From Rhizobium mesosinicum (GTDB lineage: Bacteria; Pseudomonadota; Alphaproteobacteria; Rhizobiales; Rhizobiaceae), in the NCBI RefSeq assembly GCF_019511345.1, contig NZ_JAEUAK010000004.1:434001-498000 (forward strand): a stretch of DNA of 64,000 nt, given 5' to 3'. Within the stretch, counting starts at the first letter, position 1, and every line of letters starts with the position of its first letter. A model generated the notes under the pieces. That model was not told the origin of the DNA. It was given only the letters and a program-made list of their open reading frames with translations, and ran no database searches. Both the position numbers and the translations under genes were made by a program. Below, one piece after another: positions 33,776-43,593 of the stretch.

Positions 33776-35533
33776 ATGAACCTTTTTACCGATTTTGAAG
33801 CCAGGATTAAAAACGCCCTTGAACAGCTCGATCTGGTCAAGGAAAAGCGATCCGAGCTCGATTTCGGTCGCATTGCCGTCGAGCCGCCGCGTGATGCGAC
33901 CCACGGTGATGTCGCGACCAACGCTGCCATGGTGCTTGCCAAGCCGCTCGGCACCAATCCGCGTGCACTCGCCGAAATCATCATCGCCAAGCTGCAGGAA
34001 GACATCGACGTCGCCGAGGTTTCGGTCGCCGGCCCGGGTTTCATCAATATCCGGCTCTCGGTCGGCTATTGGCAGCGCCTGCTTGCCTCGATGATCCAAT
34101 CGGGCACCGGCTATGGCCGCTCGGGACTGGGGCAGGGCAAGAAGGTCAATGTCGAATATGTCTCGGCAAATCCGACCGGCCCGATGCATGTCGGTCATTG
34201 CCGCGGGGCCGTCGTCGGCGATGCGCTGGCAAATCTGCTTGCCTTTGCCGGCTATGACGTCGTCAAAGAATATTACATCAACGACGCCGGCTCACAGATT
34301 GATGTGCTCGCCCGATCTGTCTTCCTTCGCTACCGCGAAGCGCTCGGCGAGAAGATCGGCGAGATTCCATCCGGTCTCTACCCCGGCGACTATCTGGTCC
34401 CGGTCGGAGAATCGCTCGCTGCCGAATATGGTGTGCGCCTGCACAACATGCCGGAAGAGCAATGGATGCCGATCGTCAAGGATCGCGCCATCGAGATGAT
34501 GATGGTGATGATCCGCGAGGATCTGGCCGCCCTCAACGTCCATCACGACATCTTCTTCTCGGAGCGTACGCTGCATGCTAATGGCGCGGCCGCGATCCGC
34601 ACCGCCATCAACGACCTGACCTTCAAAGGCTATGTCTACAAGGGCACGCTGCCGCCGCCGAAGGGCCAACTGCCCGAGGACTGGGAAGACCGCGAGCAGA
34701 CGCTTTTCCGCTCGACCGAGGTCGGCGACGATATCGACCGTGCGCTGATCAAGTCGGACGGTTCCTACACCTATTTCGCTGCCGACCTTGCCTACTTCAA
34801 GAACAAGTTCGACCGCGGCTTCAATGAAATGATCTATGTGCTCGGCGCCGACCACGGCGGTTACGTCAAGCGCCTCGAGGCAGTCGCCCGTGGCGTCTCT
34901 GACGGTAAGGCGAAGCTGACGGTGCTGCTCTGCCAGCTCGTCAAGCTCTACCGCGATGGTGAGCCGGTTAAGATGTCGAAGCGTTCGGGCGATTTTGTCA
35001 CATTGCGCGATGTCGTCGAAGAAGTCGGACGTGATTCGGTTCGCTTCATGATGCTTTACCGCAAGAATTCGGAGCCGTTGGACTTCGATTTCGCCAAAGT
35101 AACGGAGCAATCCAAAGATAATCCAGTCTTTTACGTGCAGTATGCGCATGCCCGCTGCATGTCCGTATTCCGGCAGGCGAAGGAAGCCTTCCCCGATCTC
35201 GCACCGACGCCAGAGCTTCTGGCGCAATCCGTTGCAGGCATTACGGATTCCGCCGAATTGCAGCTGATTGCCAAGGCTGCAGAATTCCCGCGTATCGTGG
35301 AAAGTGCAGCCCAGTCTCAGGAGCCGCATCGCATCGCTTTTTACCTCTATGATCTTGCCAGCGCCTTCCATGCCCACTGGAACAAAGGTAAAGATCAGAC
35401 GGAATTACGATTTGTTAACGATAAGAACCGAGAATCAAGTATTGCCAGACTTGGGCTGGTGTACGCCGTCGCGTCGGTTTTGAAGTCGGGACTTGCCATT
35501 ACAGGCACTGCCGCACCGGACGAAATGCGATAA
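33776..35533 (+). CDS. argS: Arginyl-tRNA synthetase
   Basis: A 585-residue class I synthetase for tRNA-Arg. The N-terminal Add-1 domain recognises the tRNA D-loop. HVGH is at 138-141 ([15 protein letters not shown]), and KMSKR is at 399-403. The latter is well formed here, although many ArgRS enzymes lack it. The DALR anticodon-binding domain is C-terminal. It precedes the SPOR-domain gene in what looks like a conserved rhizobial block. Confidence 0.98.
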   Translation: MNLFTDFEARIKNALEQLDLVKEKRSELDFGRIAVEPPRDATHGDVATNAAMVLAKPLGTNPRALAEIIIAKLQEDIDVAEVSVAGPGFINIRLSVGYWQRLLASMIQSGTGYGRSGLGQGKKVNVEYVSANPTGPMHVGHCRGAVVGDALANLLAFAGYDVVKEYYINDAGSQIDVLARSVFLRYREALGEKIGEIPSGLYPGDYLVPVGESLAAEYGVRLHNMPEEQWMPIVKDRAIEMMMVMIREDLAALNVHHDIFFSERTLHANGAAAIRTAINDLTFKGYVYKGTLPPPKGQLPEDWEDREQTLFRSTEVGDDIDRALIKSDGSYTYFAADLAYFKNKFDRGFNEMIYVLGADHGGYVKRLEAVARGVSDGKAKLTVLLCQLVKLYRDGEPVKMSKRSGDFVTLRDVVEEVGRDSVRFMMLYRKNSEPLDFDFAKVTEQSKDNPVFYVQYAHARCMSVFRQAKEAFPDLAPTPELLAQSVAGITDSAELQLIAKAAEFPRIVESAAQSQEPHRIAFYLYDLASAFHAHWNKGKDQTELRFVNDKNRESSIARLGLVYAVASVLKSGLAITGTAAPDEMR

Positions 35534-35594
35534 CGTCACCATTTCCCCACAATGCGCTGGCATTTGAGTGTTTGCGTTTCTGAGTGGGATGGGC

Positions 35595-38500
35595 ATGGCT
35601 GATAAACGACTTGCGTATGACACGCGTGGTAAAGACGATATGTTTGCCGACGACGATCCGTTGGCAGAACTCGCTCGTATTGTTGGCTTTGAACCTCGCG
35701 TCGCGGCCAATACCGTAAGCGAACCGTCACGGCAGGAGCCGGCTCTCAATCTCGAGGACGAGCTTCTCCGTGAGTTCGAGCGCTATGACGCGCCGCGTCC
35801 TTTGGCTGCTCTCGATCATCCGGCCGAGCCAGTCGTTCAGGACGTCGAAACCTACGACTATGTCGAGCCGGTCCACGAGGACGTGCCCTCCATCGGCGAA
35901 GAGCTTGCCCCGTCGGTTGTGTCCGATTTCGAGGCACCTGTCGTCGAGCCCGAATTTTCTCAGGAAGCTTCCGTAGCTCCCGAAGTAGCTGCGCCTGAAC
36001 CGGTCGCAGCCGAATGGGAAGCGCCTGTCGCTACCGATTGGGCTCCCACTCCGTCGAAGCCGGTCGCCGTTCCCGCAGAACCTCCTGTTACCTTCACGGC
36101 CTACGGTGGCGCCCGCGATCTGATCGAGGAGCTTGAGCTTTCGATCGGCGGCTCCGTCGCTCCGGCCGTTCAGCCGCCGGCGAAGGCGCCGCAGTGGTCG
36201 GCTGCCAGTATTCGTCTGCCGCTCGCCAATTTTCACGCACCGCGTCGCGAAGAGCCGGTTTTATCCGAGCCGGTCATCGAGGCGCCTGTCGTCGATTCAC
36301 CCGTTCTTGAGCCGGCTCAGGCTTCGGTCGATGCCTTCGCTGTCGAACCCGAATTTGCGGCCGAGCCTGAATTGACGGTTAAACCCGAAGTGGTTGAGCC
36401 CGAGGTAGCTGAAGAGACTTTGCCGGTCACCGGGGTTGAAGCCGCGGACTTCGAGCCGGTTGCGGCATCCTTTGGTTTTCCGGCCGAGATCGATCGCCAT
36501 GAAGAAATCGCCCTTCCTGAAGGGCCTGTCGCAACGGTTGAAGATGTTGCAGCCTTCGAAGAGCCGGCCGAACCCGACAATGCCGGTTTCGATCTGATTG
36601 CCGCTACAGCCGAAGGCGACGTTCACGCCGATGCTGCCCTGACGGAAGCGCCGCCGGAGCCAGCCTTCGATTCGGGTGCTTTCGATCTCGACGATCTCTT
36701 GGCGGATGTCTCTCGTTATCCAGTGCCTCAGCGCGCTGCGCCCGAACTTGTTGCCGCGCCGGTGGCGCCGCAACCGGTCGAGGTACCTGCCGCGCCTGTT
36801 TTCGAGGCTCCCGTCCTTGAGGCTCCTGTCTTCGAAGCGCCCGTTGCTCGCGCACCTGCGCAGCCGATGGTGATCGCGCCCGTGCCGATGAGCCGTGCGA
36901 CGCCCGTTCTTCGCCAGCCCGAAGCGCCGAAGCCGGCGGTTCGGGAGCCGGTAGAGCCGGTCTCGCAGCCTGTCGCGCCCGCGCCGGTCGCACGTCAGCC
37001 GGAAATGGAAGCCGAAGATCCCTTTGCCGGCCACGATTTCGAGTTGGATCTCGCCGGCATCGAGCTGGAGCTCGCTGATCTCGATTTCTCCGAGCCGCCG
37101 GCTCCTCAGCCGAAGCCCGAGCCTGTGCGTGCAGCGCCTTTGGTCGCAGCTCAGCCTACGGCACGTTTGCAGCCGCAATCCGCACCGGTTTTCGTGCCGG
37201 AGCCGCAGCCGGCACCGGTGAACTACGCCAAGCCAGCGCCGGCAAGTGAATCCACCGAGGATCTGCCCTTCGATCCCTCGATGATCTCCGATCCGGAAGA
37301 TCGTCCCGAGACGGTCGAGGATATGCATGTTCCGACGCTGCCGCCTGTGGAGCATCCGGAACCGATCGCCAAGACCGCCGACTTCGATTTCGATCTCGAT
37401 GCCGAGATCGCGAGCTTCTTTGAACCTGCCAAGCGCCACGAAAAGGCGCCGGTTTCCACTGCCTGGGCGCCTCCGGCAGCTGCCGCAACGGTCGCCGCTG
37501 CCGCCAAGCCGGCAAGCACCGCCTTTGCTGACGGTCTTGATGATTTCGAACGCGCGCTGGAAGAGGACTTCCGCCGCAGCGTGCGCGAGCCGGTCGAGCG
37601 CCGCGAGAACGTTTCCGAAGTCCATATCGAATCAGCAAGCCAGACCGCGGATTTCAACCGCGCTCGCTCCATGCGCCGCCTGCTGGCTGCAGCCGCCATG
37701 CTGGTCGTTTTTGTTGGCGGCGCATATGGCGTCTACAATTGGGTATCCAACGGTTCCGGCCTCAGCATCGCCGGTTCCGGCGAGCCGCGCGTCATTACCG
37801 CCGACAAGAATCCGGTAAAGGTCGCTCCCGAAAATCCGGGCGGCAAGACCGTGCCGAACCAGGACAAGGCCGTCTATGATCGTGTCGCGGGTGCCGCCGA
37901 AGAGCCGAAACAGAAGGCTCTGGTCTCCTCCGACGAGCAGCCGGTCGATGTCGTCCAGCGCACACTGACGCCTGAAGTCTCGCCTGATGACGACGAGGGT
38001 ACTGGCGATTCGGTCCTGCCGACTGCCGTCGGCGAGACGCAGGATCCGCGGCTGCTGCCGGACCATAACGCGACTGCGGATGCCTCCACGGCCAATGACG
38101 ATGCAACGCCGTCCGTCTCGCCACGCAAGGTCCGCACGATGATCGTCAAGCCGGACGGTACCCTCGTTGCCCGCGAAGAGCCGGCACCTGCCGAGCAGTC
38201 CGCGCCGGCAAAGGAAGTTGTATCGGCAACGCCTGCAGCCCAGCCGGCCGCGACGCCGTCTGCTGCAAGTTTCCCGGCCAGCACCGGCAATCAGGTTGCG
38301 TCCGCCGCCCTTCCGCCCGTCGGTGCAGCGCCTGCAGCCCAGCCGGTTCAGACCACCGCCAAGATGGCCGAAGTGAACGCCGCAAACGCAAATCAGGTCG
38401 ACCCGCCGGTTCGCCCGGTCAAGACGACACCGATTACCGATGCAGCATCCGCGCCTTCGACTGATACGGCGCCTGTACCGACGGCCCGCCCGGCCGAACA

Positions 38501-38879
38501 GCCGGTCAATGTCGTTAGTACGGTAACGGAAAACGGTAATGTCCGCCCGACGGCTCAGCAGAAGCCGACGCAAGTCGCCTCAGCCCCGGCAGCAGCCGCT
38601 GCTCAGCCGGCACAGCAGGCTCCGGCCGCTGCAAGCGGTGGCTACGGTATCCAGATCGCATCGCTGCCATCAGAGGATGAGGCAAAGAAGTCCTACGCCA
38701 GCCTGTCGAAGAAGTTCGCCGGCGTGCTTGGTGGCCGCGCCTACGAAATCCGCAAGGCCGATATTGCCGGGAAGGGTACTTTCTACCGCGTCCGCATCCC
38801 GGCCGGCTCCAAGGATGAGGCTGCCGTCCTTTGCGAGCAGTATCGTTCGGCTGGCGGAAGCTGCCTGATCTCCAAGTAA
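35595..38879 (+). CDS. Large SPOR-domain envelope protein
   Basis: A 1094-residue protein. An acidic Pro/Ala/Val/Glu-rich cytoplasmic region of nearly 700 residues has many PVFEAPV-like repeats around 395-430. A single membrane helix follows at about 693-715 (LLAAAAMLVVFVGGAYGVYNWV). A periplasmic Pro/Ala-rich linker leads to a C-terminal SPOR domain (about 1016-1094, GGYGIQIASLPSEDEAKKSYASL). SPOR domains bind denuded septal glycan strands, so a division or cell-pole role is likely. The ATG at 35595 was chosen; two upstream starts are possible. Between argS and nagZ. Confidence 0.85.
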   Translation: MADKRLAYDTRGKDDMFADDDPLAELARIVGFEPRVAANTVSEPSRQEPALNLEDELLREFERYDAPRPLAALDHPAEPVVQDVETYDYVEPVHEDVPSIGEELAPSVVSDFEAPVVEPEFSQEASVAPEVAAPEPVAAEWEAPVATDWAPTPSKPVAVPAEPPVTFTAYGGARDLIEELELSIGGSVAPAVQPPAKAPQWSAASIRLPLANFHAPRREEPVLSEPVIEAPVVDSPVLEPAQASVDAFAVEPEFAAEPELTVKPEVVEPEVAEETLPVTGVEAADFEPVAASFGFPAEIDRHEEIALPEGPVATVEDVAAFEEPAEPDNAGFDLIAATAEGDVHADAALTEAPPEPAFDSGAFDLDDLLADVSRYPVPQRAAPELVAAPVAPQPVEVPAAPVFEAPVLEAPVFEAPVARAPAQPMVIAPVPMSRATPVLRQPEAPKPAVREPVEPVSQPVAPAPVARQPEMEAEDPFAGHDFELDLAGIELELADLDFSEPPAPQPKPEPVRAAPLVAAQPTARLQPQSAPVFVPEPQPAPVNYAKPAPASESTEDLPFDPSMISDPEDRPETVEDMHVPTLPPVEHPEPIAKTADFDFDLDAEIASFFEPAKRHEKAPVSTAWAPPAAAATVAAAAKPASTAFADGLDDFERALEEDFRRSVREPVERRENVSEVHIESASQTADFNRARSMRRLLAAAAMLVVFVGGAYGVYNWVSNGSGLSIAGSGEPRVITADKNPVKVAPENPGGKTVPNQDKAVYDRVAGAAEEPKQKALVSSDEQPVDVVQRTLTPEVSPDDDEGTGDSVLPTAVGETQDPRLLPDHNATADASTANDDATPSVSPRKVRTMIVKPDGTLVAREEPAPAEQSAPAKEVVSATPAAQPAATPSAASFPASTGNQVASAALPPVGAAPAAQPVQTTAKMAEVNAANANQVDPPVRPVKTTPITDAASAPSTDTAPVPTARPAEQPVNVVSTVTENGNVRPTAQQKPTQVASAPAAAAAQPAQQAPAAASGGYGIQIASLPSEDEAKKSYASLSKKFAGVLGGRAYEIRKADIAGKGTFYRVRIPAGSKDEAAVLCEQYRSAGGSCLISK

Positions 38880-38901
38880 GCTTTCGGGTTTTCTCTGTCG
38901 C

Positions 38902-38932
38902 AACGGCGGGCTTGTCCCGCCGTTCTTTTTTT
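38902..38932 (+). terminator. Intrinsic terminator after the SPOR gene
   Basis: AACGGCGGG/CCCGCCGTT (38902-38910 with 38916-38924), 5-base loop, then CTTTTTTT. It separates the SPOR gene from nagZ. Confidence 0.9.
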
Positions 38933-38988
38933 GTGGGATGGCGCTTGACCTCGCTCGCAATTCGCGGGGCGGCCCTTATGATTCGAGT

Positions 38989-40002
38989 ATGACCGAATCA
39001 AAAGCAATGATCCTCGGCTGCAGCGGCCTCAAGCTGACCGACGAAGAGAAGGCCTTCTATAAGGCTGAACGCCCCTGGGGCTTTATCCTCTTCGGGCGAA
39101 ATATTTCCGAAGCCCAGCAGATCATCGATCTCGTTGCCGAACTGCGCGAATGCGTCGGTTGGCATGCACCGGTGCTGATCGACCAGGAGGGCGGCCGCGT
39201 TCAGCGCATCCGCCCGCCGATACTCCAGCACTATCCGCCGGGACAGGCGCTTGGCGATCTCTATCGCCGCGACCGGGCGCTTGGGCTGCGCGCCGCCTGG
39301 CTGATGTCGCGCCTGCATGCTTTCGATCTCCAGAGGTTCGGCATCAATGTCGATTGCCTGCCGGTGCTGGACGTGCCGGTCGAAGGCAGCAGCAATGTGA
39401 TCGGCAACAGGGCCTATGGCGGGGATCCCGTCACTGTTACGGAAATGGGCCGGGCTGCCGCCGAGGGGCTGAAAGCAGGCGGCCTGCTGCCGGTTATGAA
39501 GCACATGCCGGGGCATGGGCGCGGTTTTGCGGATTCACATCTGGAGCTGCCCGTTGTAACGGTGTCGCGCGAGGAGCTGGAAACCCACGACTTCCCGCCC
39601 TTCGTTGGCATGAAGGACGAGCTGATGGCGATGACCTGCCATGTCGTCTTCACGGCCATCGACCCGGATAATCCGGCGACCACCTCCCATAAAGTGATCG
39701 ATGAGGTGATCCGCACCGAGATCGGCTTCAACGGACTGCTGCTATCGGACGATACCTCGATGAACGCCCTTGCCGGCACGATCGGGGAACGAGCGGCGAA
39801 TATCATTGCAGGCGGCTGCGATATCGTGCTGCACTGCAACGGTCATATGGACGAGATGCGTCAGGTCGTGGCAAATGTACCGCCGCTGGCAGGCCCTGCG
39901 CGTGAACGGACGAAGGCCGTCGAGGACGGCTTCCCCACGCCGGATTCTGCGGAAGAGGTGGTGTTAAGGGCGGAATTCGACGCCATGTTCGCGATAGCAT
40001 GA
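38989..40002 (+). CDS. nagZ: Beta-N-acetylhexosaminidase (peptidoglycan recycling)
   Basis: A 337-residue GH3 enzyme that removes N-acetylglucosamine from anhydro-muropeptides in the cytoplasm. The signature KHMPGHGRGFADSH spans 171-184, DQEGGRVQR is near 65, and the nucleophile aspartate is in SDDTSM near 256. Length matches NagZ. The start is the ATG at 38989. It is followed 25 bp later by scpA, and NagZ-scpA-scpB is a common alphaproteobacterial order. Confidence 0.93.
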   Translation: MTESKAMILGCSGLKLTDEEKAFYKAERPWGFILFGRNISEAQQIIDLVAELRECVGWHAPVLIDQEGGRVQRIRPPILQHYPPGQALGDLYRRDRALGLRAAWLMSRLHAFDLQRFGINVDCLPVLDVPVEGSSNVIGNRAYGGDPVTVTEMGRAAAEGLKAGGLLPVMKHMPGHGRGFADSHLELPVVTVSREELETHDFPPFVGMKDELMAMTCHVVFTAIDPDNPATTSHKVIDEVIRTEIGFNGLLLSDDTSMNALAGTIGERAANIIAGGCDIVLHCNGHMDEMRQVVANVPPLAGPARERTKAVEDGFPTPDSAEEVVLRAEFDAMFAIA

Positions 40003-40027
40003 GGGACGGCCGGAAAGGCAGGGTAGG

Positions 40028-40888
40028 GTGAACACGATCAAGGGTACAGAGCGGTCTCAGATGGCATCGACGCCGATGGACAAGCTGTGGCAGGAGAATG
40101 GCGCTGAGCGCGCCACGCATGAGCCGGCCCTTGTGATCGACGTCGCGGGCTTCGAAGGCCCGCTCGACCTGCTGCTTTACCTGGCCCGCAACCAGAAGGT
40201 CGATCTGTCGCGGATTTCCGTTCTCGCCCTTGCTGAACAATATCTGCAGTTCATCGAAACCGCGCGCCGTATTCGTATCGAGCTGGCTGCCGATTATCTC
40301 GTCATGGCGGCCTGGCTCGCTTACCTGAAATCGCGGCTGCTGATCCCGCAGCAGGTCAAGGACGACGGCCCCTCGGGTGAGGAGATGGCTGCAACGCTCG
40401 CCTTCCGTCTCAAGCGATTGGAAGCGATGCGCCAGGTGGCCGACGGTCTCGTCAATCGCAACCGGCTCGGCCGAGATATCTTCGCCCGCGGCGCGCCGGA
40501 GCATATTCCCGCTCGCCATCAGTCCGATTATGATGCCAATCTCTACGATCTGCTGAGCGCTTATGCGTCATTGCGGCAGCGTCACGCGATCACACAGGTG
40601 ACGATCGAGCGCCGCAACGTCTGGTCGCTGACTGATGCCCGCGAACTGCTGACCCAGATGATCGGCGATATCGTCGACTGGACGGCGCTCGAGCAATATC
40701 TGCTGCGTTACCTCACAAGCCCTGCTGAGCGTGTCACCGCTGTCGCCAGCGCCTTCGCCGCCTCGCTGGAGCTGGTGCGCGAGGGCAAGCTGGAAATCCG
40801 CCAGGATGGCGCCTTCCAGCCGATCTATATGCGCCGCGGCCCGAAACATGCCACCCTGCAGGTGGTCGAACAGGAGCAGTCGGATTGA
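40028..40888 (+). CDS. scpA: Segregation and condensation protein A
   Basis: A 286-residue kleisin subunit of the SMC-ScpAB condensin. The N-terminal Smc-neck binding part reads FEGPLDLLLYLARNQKVDLSRISV (about 38-61), and the C-terminal winged helix starts near 215. The start is uncertain: a GTG at 40028 with an AGGGTAGG-like site, or an ATG at 40061. Its stop overlaps the TTG start of scpB, so the two are made in a fixed ratio. It compacts and segregates the chromosome together with SMC encoded elsewhere. Confidence 0.93.
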   Translation: MNTIKGTERSQMASTPMDKLWQENGAERATHEPALVIDVAGFEGPLDLLLYLARNQKVDLSRISVLALAEQYLQFIETARRIRIELAADYLVMAAWLAYLKSRLLIPQQVKDDGPSGEEMAATLAFRLKRLEAMRQVADGLVNRNRLGRDIFARGAPEHIPARHQSDYDANLYDLLSAYASLRQRHAITQVTIERRNVWSLTDARELLTQMIGDIVDWTALEQYLLRYLTSPAERVTAVASAFAASLELVREGKLEIRQDGAFQPIYMRRGPKHATLQVVEQEQSD

Positions 40889-41607
40889 TCGGCGCGCAGG
40901 ACGAGGACTTTGAAGGTGAAGATGGGGAAGGCGAAGACGCTTCCCGCAATCTGCAGGCGGAGATCGAAGCGGAGCGTATAGCCGAAGCGCTGGTCTTCGC
41001 TTCCGCCCAGCCGGTATCCGAAGGCTTCATCACCGAGCGTCTGCCGAAGGGATTCAATGCGCGCGAGATCATGCTGCGCCTGAAGGACCACTACGCGCCG
41101 CGGGGCGTCAATCTCGTGCAGGTCGATGATGCCTGGGCCTTCCGCACTGCCGCCGATCTGTCCTTCTTCATTCGCCGCGATGAGAACGAAGTCCGCAAAC
41201 TCTCCCGCGCGGCCCTTGAGGTGCTGGCGATCATTGCCTATCACCAGCCGGTGACGCGCGCCGAGATCGAGGATATCAGAGGTGTTCAGACCTCGCGCGG
41301 CACACTAGACGTGCTGATGGAGGCGGGCTGGGTGCGTTTCCGCGGCCGCCGCCGCACGCCGGGCCGGCCGGTGACGCTCGGCACGACGCGTGATTTCCTC
41401 GATCATTTCGGCCTTGAGGAACTGCGCGACCTGCCGGGTCTCGAAGAACTGAAGGGCGCCGGTCTTCTCTCTGGCCGCATCCCAGCCAATTTCAACATTC
41501 CGTCACCCCTCATGAACGATGAACTGACCGAGGACGAGGATCCAATTACACAACTGGACCTTGAAGAGCTTGGACTGCTCGCGCCGGGTGGCGCCTCCGA
41601 GGAATGA
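40885..41607 (+). CDS. scpB: Segregation and condensation protein B
   Basis: A 240-residue protein with two winged-helix domains. IAEALVFASAQPVSE near 32-46 and VLAIIAYHQPVTRAEIEDIRG near 112-132 are diagnostic. It dimerises and binds the ScpA kleisin. It starts at a TTG that overlaps the scpA stop (TTGA). The acidic N- and C-terminal tails (EDEDFEGEDGEGED at the start) are longer than in Bacillus. It is followed by the tat genes after 182 bp. Confidence 0.95.
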   Translation: MIGAQDEDFEGEDGEGEDASRNLQAEIEAERIAEALVFASAQPVSEGFITERLPKGFNAREIMLRLKDHYAPRGVNLVQVDDAWAFRTAADLSFFIRRDENEVRKLSRAALEVLAIIAYHQPVTRAEIEDIRGVQTSRGTLDVLMEAGWVRFRGRRRTPGRPVTLGTTRDFLDHFGLEELRDLPGLEELKGAGLLSGRIPANFNIPSPLMNDELTEDEDPITQLDLEELGLLAPGGASEE

Positions 41608-41789
41608 TGAAGCTTGGTCTTGCTTTTGCCACGCCCGCGCAAAACAATGTCAATCACGACTTTTCGATGGATGAATGGCTTGTCACAAAGGCTGATACCG
41701 TGACATTAAGCTCAATCCAAAAGGATTGATGTTGGAAACCGGATCGGAAATTCTTACATCGAGGGACACCGAAACAGGGAGTATGCGTA

Positions 41790-41981
41790 ATGGGTTCTTT
41801 TAGCATGTGGCACTGGCTTATCGTTCTGGCCATCGTGCTTTTGTTGTTCGGTCGCGGCAAGATTCCGGAACTGATGGGTGACGTTGCCAAGGGCATCAAG
41901 AGCTTCAAGAAGGGCATGACGGACGAAGACGCGCCGGAAACAGCAAAGACCGTCGATCACAAGGCCGACGAAACGAAGTAA
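41790..41981 (+). CDS. tatA: Twin-arginine translocase subunit TatA
   Basis: A 63-residue protein with one N-terminal helix (about 6-20, [16 protein letters not shown]), the [23 protein letters not shown] amphipathic segment, and a short acidic tail. Many copies assemble into the Tat export pore. First gene of tatABC; GGGAG precedes the ATG at 41790, and tatB follows after 51 bp. Confidence 0.96.
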   Translation: MGSFSMWHWLIVLAIVLLLFGRGKIPELMGDVAKGIKSFKKGMTDEDAPETAKTVDHKADETK

Positions 41982-42032
41982 TCACGTACGGGAAAGGGCG
42001 CTGCCCCCGCGCCGCCCGTTCAGGAGCCTTGC

Positions 42033-42674
42033 ATGTTCGATATTGGCTGGACCGAACTCTTGGTTATCGCGGTCGTTCTGATCGTGGTTGTCGGTCCCAA
42101 GGATCTGCCGCCGATGCTGCGCGCTTTCGGCAAGATGACGGCACGTGCCCGCAAGGTCGCGGGCGAGTTTCGTGCCCAGTTCGACGAAGCGCTGCGCGAA
42201 GCCGAGCTTGATGACGTGCGTAGCACGATCAGCGACGCCCGGAAGCTCAACCCGGTCAACAGCCTGCGCGAGGCGATGAACCCGCTGCGCCAGATGGGTA
42301 ACGAGATCAAGGCCGACCTGCAGAATTCGACGAAGGTCGACAAGCCGGCAGAACAACGCTCGCTGGAGCAGGGTGCCGGGACTGCGACGGAAGTGCCGCC
42401 TGCGGAAGTTTCCGCGCCGGCGCCGTCCATGAGCCTGCCGGAAACGCCGCCGGTCGTTCCTGCGCCGCAGCCGGTCGCTGCCGCCACCGCTGCTCCGGTC
42501 GCCGTGGCCGAAAAGCCGAAGGCCGTGCGCAAGCCCCGGGTGAAGGCTGCAGACAAGGCTGATGCGGTTGCGTTGGTCGCAGCACCGGTCGAGAAGCCGA
42601 AGCGCGCTGCCGCGGCAAAGAAGCCGACCGCTGTCGCAAAGCCTGCCGCCAAAAAGAAGAAGGATGAGGCATGA
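42033..42674 (+). CDS. tatB: Twin-arginine translocase subunit TatB
   Basis: A 213-residue protein. It opens MFDIGWTELLVIAVVLIVVVGPKDLPPMLRAFG, the TatB-type helix plus amphipathic region that receives twin-arginine signal peptides together with TatC. The rest is a Pro/Ala-rich linker and a strongly basic C-terminus (KPKRAAAAKKPTAVAKPAAKKKK). This is longer than the E. coli protein. Its stop overlaps the tatC start by four bases. Confidence 0.95.
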   Translation: MFDIGWTELLVIAVVLIVVVGPKDLPPMLRAFGKMTARARKVAGEFRAQFDEALREAELDDVRSTISDARKLNPVNSLREAMNPLRQMGNEIKADLQNSTKVDKPAEQRSLEQGAGTATEVPPAEVSAPAPSMSLPETPPVVPAPQPVAAATAAPVAVAEKPKAVRKPRVKAADKADAVALVAAPVEKPKRAAAAKKPTAVAKPAAKKKKDEA

Positions 42675-43498
42675 GCGGTGATATACAAGACAAACCGCAG
42701 CCGTTGATCGAGCACTTGATGGAGCTGCGCACGCGGCTGATCTGGTCGATCGCCGCCTTCTTCATCGCCTTCATCGCGTGCTTCATCTTCGCCAAGCACA
42801 TCTTCAATTACCTCGTCTATCCCTACAAGCTTGCTGTCAGTTGGGCCAATCTCGACGTCGAGAAAGCGCAGCTGATCTATACGGCGCCGCAGGAGTTCTT
42901 CTTCACACAGGTCAAGGTCGCCATGTTCGGCGGCCTCGTGATCGCCTTCCCGATCATAGCAGCGCAGATCTACAAGTTCGTGGCCCCCGGCCTCTACAAG
43001 AACGAACGCCAGGCTTTCCTGCCGTTCCTGATCGCATCGCCTATCCTGTTCCTCATGGGTGGCGCGCTGGTTTATTTCTTCTTCACGCCGATGGTCATGT
43101 GGTTCTTCCTGTCGATGCAGCAGGCACCGGGCCATGACGAGGTGGCGATCTCGCTCCTGCCAAAGGTTTCGGAATATCTGAGCCTCATCATGACGCTCGT
43201 CTTTTCTTTCGGCCTCGTCTTCCAGCTTCCGGTCATCACGACGCTGCTGGCCCGGGTCGGTCTGCTGACGTCGCAATGGCTCGCCGAAAAGCGCAAGTTC
43301 GCGATCGTTCTGGCCTTCGTCGTGGCCGCGGTGCTGACGCCCCCCGATCCCATGTCCCAGATCGGTCTTGCGCTGCCGACGATCCTTCTCTACGAGATTT
43401 CCATCTACGCGGCACGACTCGTGGAGCGTCAGCGTACCAAGCAGGCGCTTGAAGAGGGCAGCGAATCCTCTGACGTCGCCAAGACGGACAGCGTCTAA
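42671..43498 (+). CDS. tatC: Twin-arginine translocase subunit TatC
   Basis: A 275-residue, six-helix inner-membrane protein. [16 protein letters not shown] is the signal-peptide binding N-terminus, and GLVFQLPV lies in the fourth transmembrane/P-loop region; [19 protein letters not shown] is diagnostic. It recognises the RR signal of folded cargo and forms the receptor with TatB. It starts by ATGA overlap with tatB and is followed by serS after 95 bp. Confidence 0.97.
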   Translation: MSGDIQDKPQPLIEHLMELRTRLIWSIAAFFIAFIACFIFAKHIFNYLVYPYKLAVSWANLDVEKAQLIYTAPQEFFFTQVKVAMFGGLVIAFPIIAAQIYKFVAPGLYKNERQAFLPFLIASPILFLMGGALVYFFFTPMVMWFFLSMQQAPGHDEVAISLLPKVSEYLSLIMTLVFSFGLVFQLPVITTLLARVGLLTSQWLAEKRKFAIVLAFVVAAVLTPPDPMSQIGLALPTILLYEISIYAARLVERQRTKQALEEGSESSDVAKTDSV

Positions 43499-43593
43499 GC
43501 GGTTCGCGACATTTCTCGGAGTTCTGCCGTTTCCCATCCGGTCGGGGGTTTTCTCCCGCCGGTTCATTTCTGTTGAAACGATCTGGAACGACG

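Noticed and set aside
36780..36900. Tandem short repeats resembling a CRISPR or minisatellite
   Set aside because: They are in-frame codons for PVFEAPV-like repeats inside a coding gene, without spacers.
36297..37625. Long minus-strand frame opposite the SPOR gene
   Set aside because: Arg/Gly/Cys-rich translation of a repetitive Pro/Ala coding region; no ribosome site or family.
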